Below, in pieces: positions 62,401 to 64,000 of a DNA stretch of 64,000 nucleotides. Both the position numbers and the translations under genes were made by a program. Source of the DNA: Paraburkholderia agricolaris (GTDB lineage Bacteria; Pseudomonadota; Gammaproteobacteria; Burkholderiales; Burkholderiaceae); assembly GCF_009455635.1 (NCBI RefSeq), contig NZ_QPER01000001.1:434001-498000 (forward strand), in the 5' to 3' direction. The first letter of the stretch is position 1; every line of letters starts with the position of its first letter. The notes beneath the pieces are model-generated. The model worked only from the letters and a program-made list of their open reading frames with translations. It ran no database searches and had not been told where the DNA came from.

Positions 62401-62846
62401 AGCGCAGCCGCCTGGCTCGCGAACCAGCGGACGCGGATCGGCGTGTCGAGCGAATTGGCCAGCAGGTGCAGGTAGTCCGCGGCAATGCCGGCCATCGTGT
62501 TGTTGCCTGGGCGGAACTGGACCGGCGCGTAGTCGTTGCCCCACACGCCCACGGTCAGCATGCGGTGACTGGCGAGCCATTGACGGGACGCGAGCGTCAG
62601 CGGCGCGGCGAATCGGGTGGGCGCCAGTTGACTGCCGAGACGCAGCAGCGCGGCGGAGGGCGCGCTCTGGCGGCCGGGCGCCCGAGCCAGCAGCGCCGGA
62701 CTGGCGCGCTCCGACGCCTCAGCGCCGGACGCGATGCCAGCGGCGCTGAGGCGGGGAGCCGCCGCCAGCATCGTGACGCAGGCCGCCGCCCCGAGAGCCC
62801 GCCGCAACCGGGTTGTCGTGCACCTGATTGCGCCCGGGTCTCGCAC
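59496..62846 (-). CDS. BvgS/EvgS-like hybrid sensor histidine kinase
   Basis: Inner-membrane sensor of 1116 residues. Domain order: signal region; two tandem periplasmic SBP_bac_3 domains (about 65-290 and 305-545); a single membrane helix near 585; HisKA with the phospho-His in MSHEIRTPMS near 634; HATPase with NVLSNAVKFTERG, DTGEGIAPDEL and GTGLGLVVVKRL; a receiver with phospho-Asp in FTDCNMPGMSG near 931; and a C-terminal HPt with His in YAHRMRG near 1056. This is the BvgS/EvgS phosphorelay layout, but without an obvious PAS domain after the membrane helix. GTG 62846 follows the response-regulator stop; TTG 62855 is the alternative. Confidence 0.9.
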   Translation of the reverse strand: MRDPGAIRCTTTRLRRALGAAACVTMLAAAPRLSAAGIASGAEASERASPALLARAPGRQSAPSAALLRLGSQLAPTRFAAPLTLASRQWLASHRMLTVGVWGNDYAPVQFRPGNNTMAGIAADYLHLLANSLDTPIRVRWFASQAAALAALKSHDIDLLSVIGSPGAQAFDDVERVPYLRMPLAIVRRAGPALDTDGAWHGRAAVIEDQRDALAVLRRHQPAAAPPLDEPSLYRALAAVSLGEADYYIGDLVSATFCVEQGMYLNLRVARVDSTQTAFSVAVASDRPALKDAVETSFGALPAWLEASVLRRWAAGAAQDMQDGPLPLSPAERAWIAAHPVVPVGVDTADAPYTFVDSAGEFSGVHAELLKLIGRRTGLRFEVVARDTLPALEADLRAGHTALVTTLMPTPARNAFMTFSDPVMPLIWAIVAREGDASITSLRSLHGKRLALVTGHALASIVLAVHPSIRLVFVRTAADALDLVARGGADATLQTMGGASYSIERFFPDRLRIAGTAFDDPDQVRFGVSPAAPELLGILDKALAAITPAERAAIASRWLAHINYPSGTWDSLRRSVFRWLPWGLAALALAVVWNSLLQYQIRRRRQVERELRAARDAAERASADKSEFLALMSHEIRTPMSAVLGLLEQAQRRAAAGIADPAPLAIARRSALGLLELVGDLLDVHKSEAGELRVTPRAVDLRALLAETATLFAAAAHEKGIELRAETAPDVPHGARFDPLRLRQVIGNVLSNAVKFTERGEVVLHASLEVDPDGKPILCIDIRDTGEGIAPDELDRLFEPFRQTSAAAVRVGTGLGLVVVKRLVALMNGSVDVTSAAGRGTCVLLRLPCMACDPPTVASGDAFESGSSGTPARPRAGASLRVLAVDDHPLNLRILADQLRELGCTPVEACDADAALASLAALDSGVDLMFTDCNMPGMSGLELTRLIRAAENGAARPRLPILGYTANALPNAHADCLAAGMDQVLVKPLALGQLAAALARWLPARFVMSETHEPPECDAAPQPVTPELAASLAEDLAALKASIDRGAWQTAADYAHRMRGVIACASPDEAVDHACIVLEMQACRRAPDVATALNAQYARLEALLQRHVAVVNAGHL

Positions 62847-62847
62847 G

Positions 62848-63480
62848 TCAGGCAATGCCGAGCTCGTAGGCGTAGCGGACCAGTTCCGCGTTGCTCGTGA
62901 GCCCGAGCTTCTGCATGGCGTTCTGTTTGTGCGTGGCCACGGTAGTTTTGGCGCGATTCAGACTGGTCGCGATCTCGTCGAGCGAGTGGCCTTGAGCGAA
63001 CAACCGGACCACGTCGGTTTCTCGTTGGCTGAGCGGCTGCGGCGCGCGGCTCCTGCGCGCGCCGATCGACGCCCGCACGCCGGGCGATAGAATAGGCGGC
63101 TCGCCGCCGGCTGATAGCGCGCGCATGGCGGCCAGCACTTCGGCGCGGTCGTCGCTCTTGCTGACGATCCCATGCACGCCGAGCGCGGCGAGCTGTTCGC
63201 AAAGCGCCGGATTGGCGAGCATGGTGAAGACGATAACCCGCACGGTGGGAAACTGGCGCAGCAACTGCGCGATTAGCGCGAGACCGTCGCCGCCGGACAT
63301 GCCTTGGGCCATGGAGTAATCCGTGACCACGGCGTCGCAGGGCTGGGCGCGCAGCGCCTCGATCAACTGGGCGCCGGTGCGCGCCTTGAACACGACGCTG
63401 AATCCGCCCGCTTCGACAAAGGCCGATTCGAGCGCGTCCATGATCACGGGATGGTCGTCCGCCAGACCGATCCGGAGCAT
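62848..63480 (-). CDS. NarL/LuxR-family response regulator (BvgA/EvgA-like)
   Basis: DNA-binding response regulator of 210 residues. Receiver domain: LADDHPVIMDALESAF with the acidic pocket, phospho-Asp near residue 54 in AVVTDYSM, and the switch Lys in GIVSKSDD near residue 107. C-terminal GerE/LuxR helix-turn-helix with PLSQRETDVVRLFAQGHSLDEIATSLNRAKTTVATHKQNAM. It is the first gene of a two-gene operon with the hybrid kinase and is its likely phosphate acceptor. Target genes are unknown. Confidence 0.93.
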   Translation of the reverse strand: MLRIGLADDHPVIMDALESAFVEAGGFSVVFKARTGAQLIEALRAQPCDAVVTDYSMAQGMSGGDGLALIAQLLRQFPTVRVIVFTMLANPALCEQLAALGVHGIVSKSDDRAEVLAAMRALSAGGEPPILSPGVRASIGARRSRAPQPLSQRETDVVRLFAQGHSLDEIATSLNRAKTTVATHKQNAMQKLGLTSNAELVRYAYELGIA

Positions 63481-63663
63481 TGGAGATCCTTACGGAGTGA
63501 AAGTCGGACAACCTTAGCAAACCCGGGCTATCGATTTGTGCGCTTTGATGTCGCAATGGGCGCAGTTCGTGACGTGGAACGCCGTTTTCGATGAAGAAAA
63601 TTCACTTTCACGGGCGGTCATCAGCATTCACGCCGGGCCGTCGCGCCACGTTAGGCGCCACTT

Positions 63664-63693
63664 TTGACTTGCGCCTTGATTTTCCTTTATAAT
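63664..63693 (+). promoter_or_regulatory. strong sigma70-type promoter of rplM
   Basis: TTGACT (63664-63669) and a perfect TATAAT (63688-63693) are separated by 18 bases. The expected transcript start near 63700 leaves a leader of about 115 bases before rplM. The rest of 63481-63663 should hold the promoter of the divergent response-regulator operon; no distinct element is seen there. Confidence 0.8.
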
Positions 63694-63814
63694 TCAGAGC
63701 TTTTCCGCATCCGCGCCCGCGGAGGAAGAACCAGGGAGAGCCTGCACGCGCCTCGATGCGCACACTACAAGCAGGAAAAAACACATTGGGCGCAGCAATT
63801 TTTTTGGATCGATC

Positions 63815-64000
63815 ATGAAGACGTTTTCCGCAAAAGCCCATGAGGTTACGCGTGAATGGTACGTGATTGACGCGACGGATAAGGTTCTCGGGCGTGTCGC
63901 CAGCGAAGTGGCACACCGTCTTCGCGGCAAGCACAAGCCTGAATTCACTCCGCACGTCGACACCGGTGATTTCATCATCGTTATCAACGCCGGCAAGCTG
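63815..64000 (+). CDS. rplM: 50S ribosomal protein L13 (3' end cut by window)
   Basis: Large-subunit ribosomal protein. The first 62 codons are visible: [19 protein letters not shown], then [24 protein letters not shown] and [14 protein letters not shown], all typical of L13. It would normally be followed by rpsI. Preceded by a strong promoter and a leader of about 115 bases. Confidence 0.95.
   Translation, partial: MKTFSAKAHEVTREWYVIDATDKVLGRVASEVAHRLRGKHKPEFTPHVDTGDFIIVINAGKL

Overview
The window is a GC-rich, densely coded stretch of a betaproteobacterial chromosome, most likely Paraburkholderia (or a close Burkholderia relative). This is judged from protein character and gene neighbourhoods, not from any database search. 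Most of it is core housekeeping sequence. No phage, transposase, integrase, CRISPR array, tRNA or rRNA gene was seen.

Layout. 1-4.1 kb: end of an L-arabinose-type sugar uptake and oxidation operon (AraH permease, SDR dehydrogenase, SMP-30 lactonase, aldose epimerase). 4.2-7.8 kb: pyrF, a cupin gene, and a reverse-strand thiL-pgpA-pncC cluster. 8.0-13.0 kb: maeB malic enzyme, a secreted barnase-type RNase with a barstar inhibitor, rsmE and a VOC-fold gene. 13.1-17.5 kb: a spermidine-synthase-like gene, then tkt and gap. 17.6-21.5 kb: allantoin/allantoate catabolism (FCD-type GntR regulator divergent from dctA-alc-allA). 21.7-31.98 kb: fur, bamE/omlA, dapB, an ExbB/ExbD pair, leuS, lptE, holA, proA and a hemJ-like gene. 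32.5-37.2 kb: one large trimeric autotransporter adhesin. 37.4-43.3 kb: Entner-Doudoroff/gluconate block (hexR divergent from edd-eda, then gntP-gntK). 43.5-46 kb: a methyltransferase and purB. 46-51.9 kb: glutamate block (LysR regulator, gdhA, gltIJKL). 52-55 kb: class II glutamine amidotransferase, pyrC and a DUF3025 gene. 55.0-55.5 kb: RNase P RNA. 55.5-63.5 kb: OsmC, a truncated fimbrial usher, a DUF1090 protein and a BvgAS/EvgAS-like hybrid two-component pair. From 63.8 kb: the start of rplM.

How the genes fit together. The carbon genes form complete local modules: gluconate import, phosphorylation and cleavage; allantoate breakdown to glyoxylate beside a dicarboxylate carrier; glutamate uptake beside glutamate dehydrogenase. 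Three modules have a regulator gene next to short dyads that look like its operators.

The most interesting unexplained element lies at about 56.29-56.38 kb. It has a well-formed sigma70-type promoter followed by three hairpins, the last an intrinsic terminator. The middle hairpin displays an anti-Shine-Dalgarno loop. I read it as an unannotated small regulatory RNA. Beside it is an orphan usher gene with several signs of decay.
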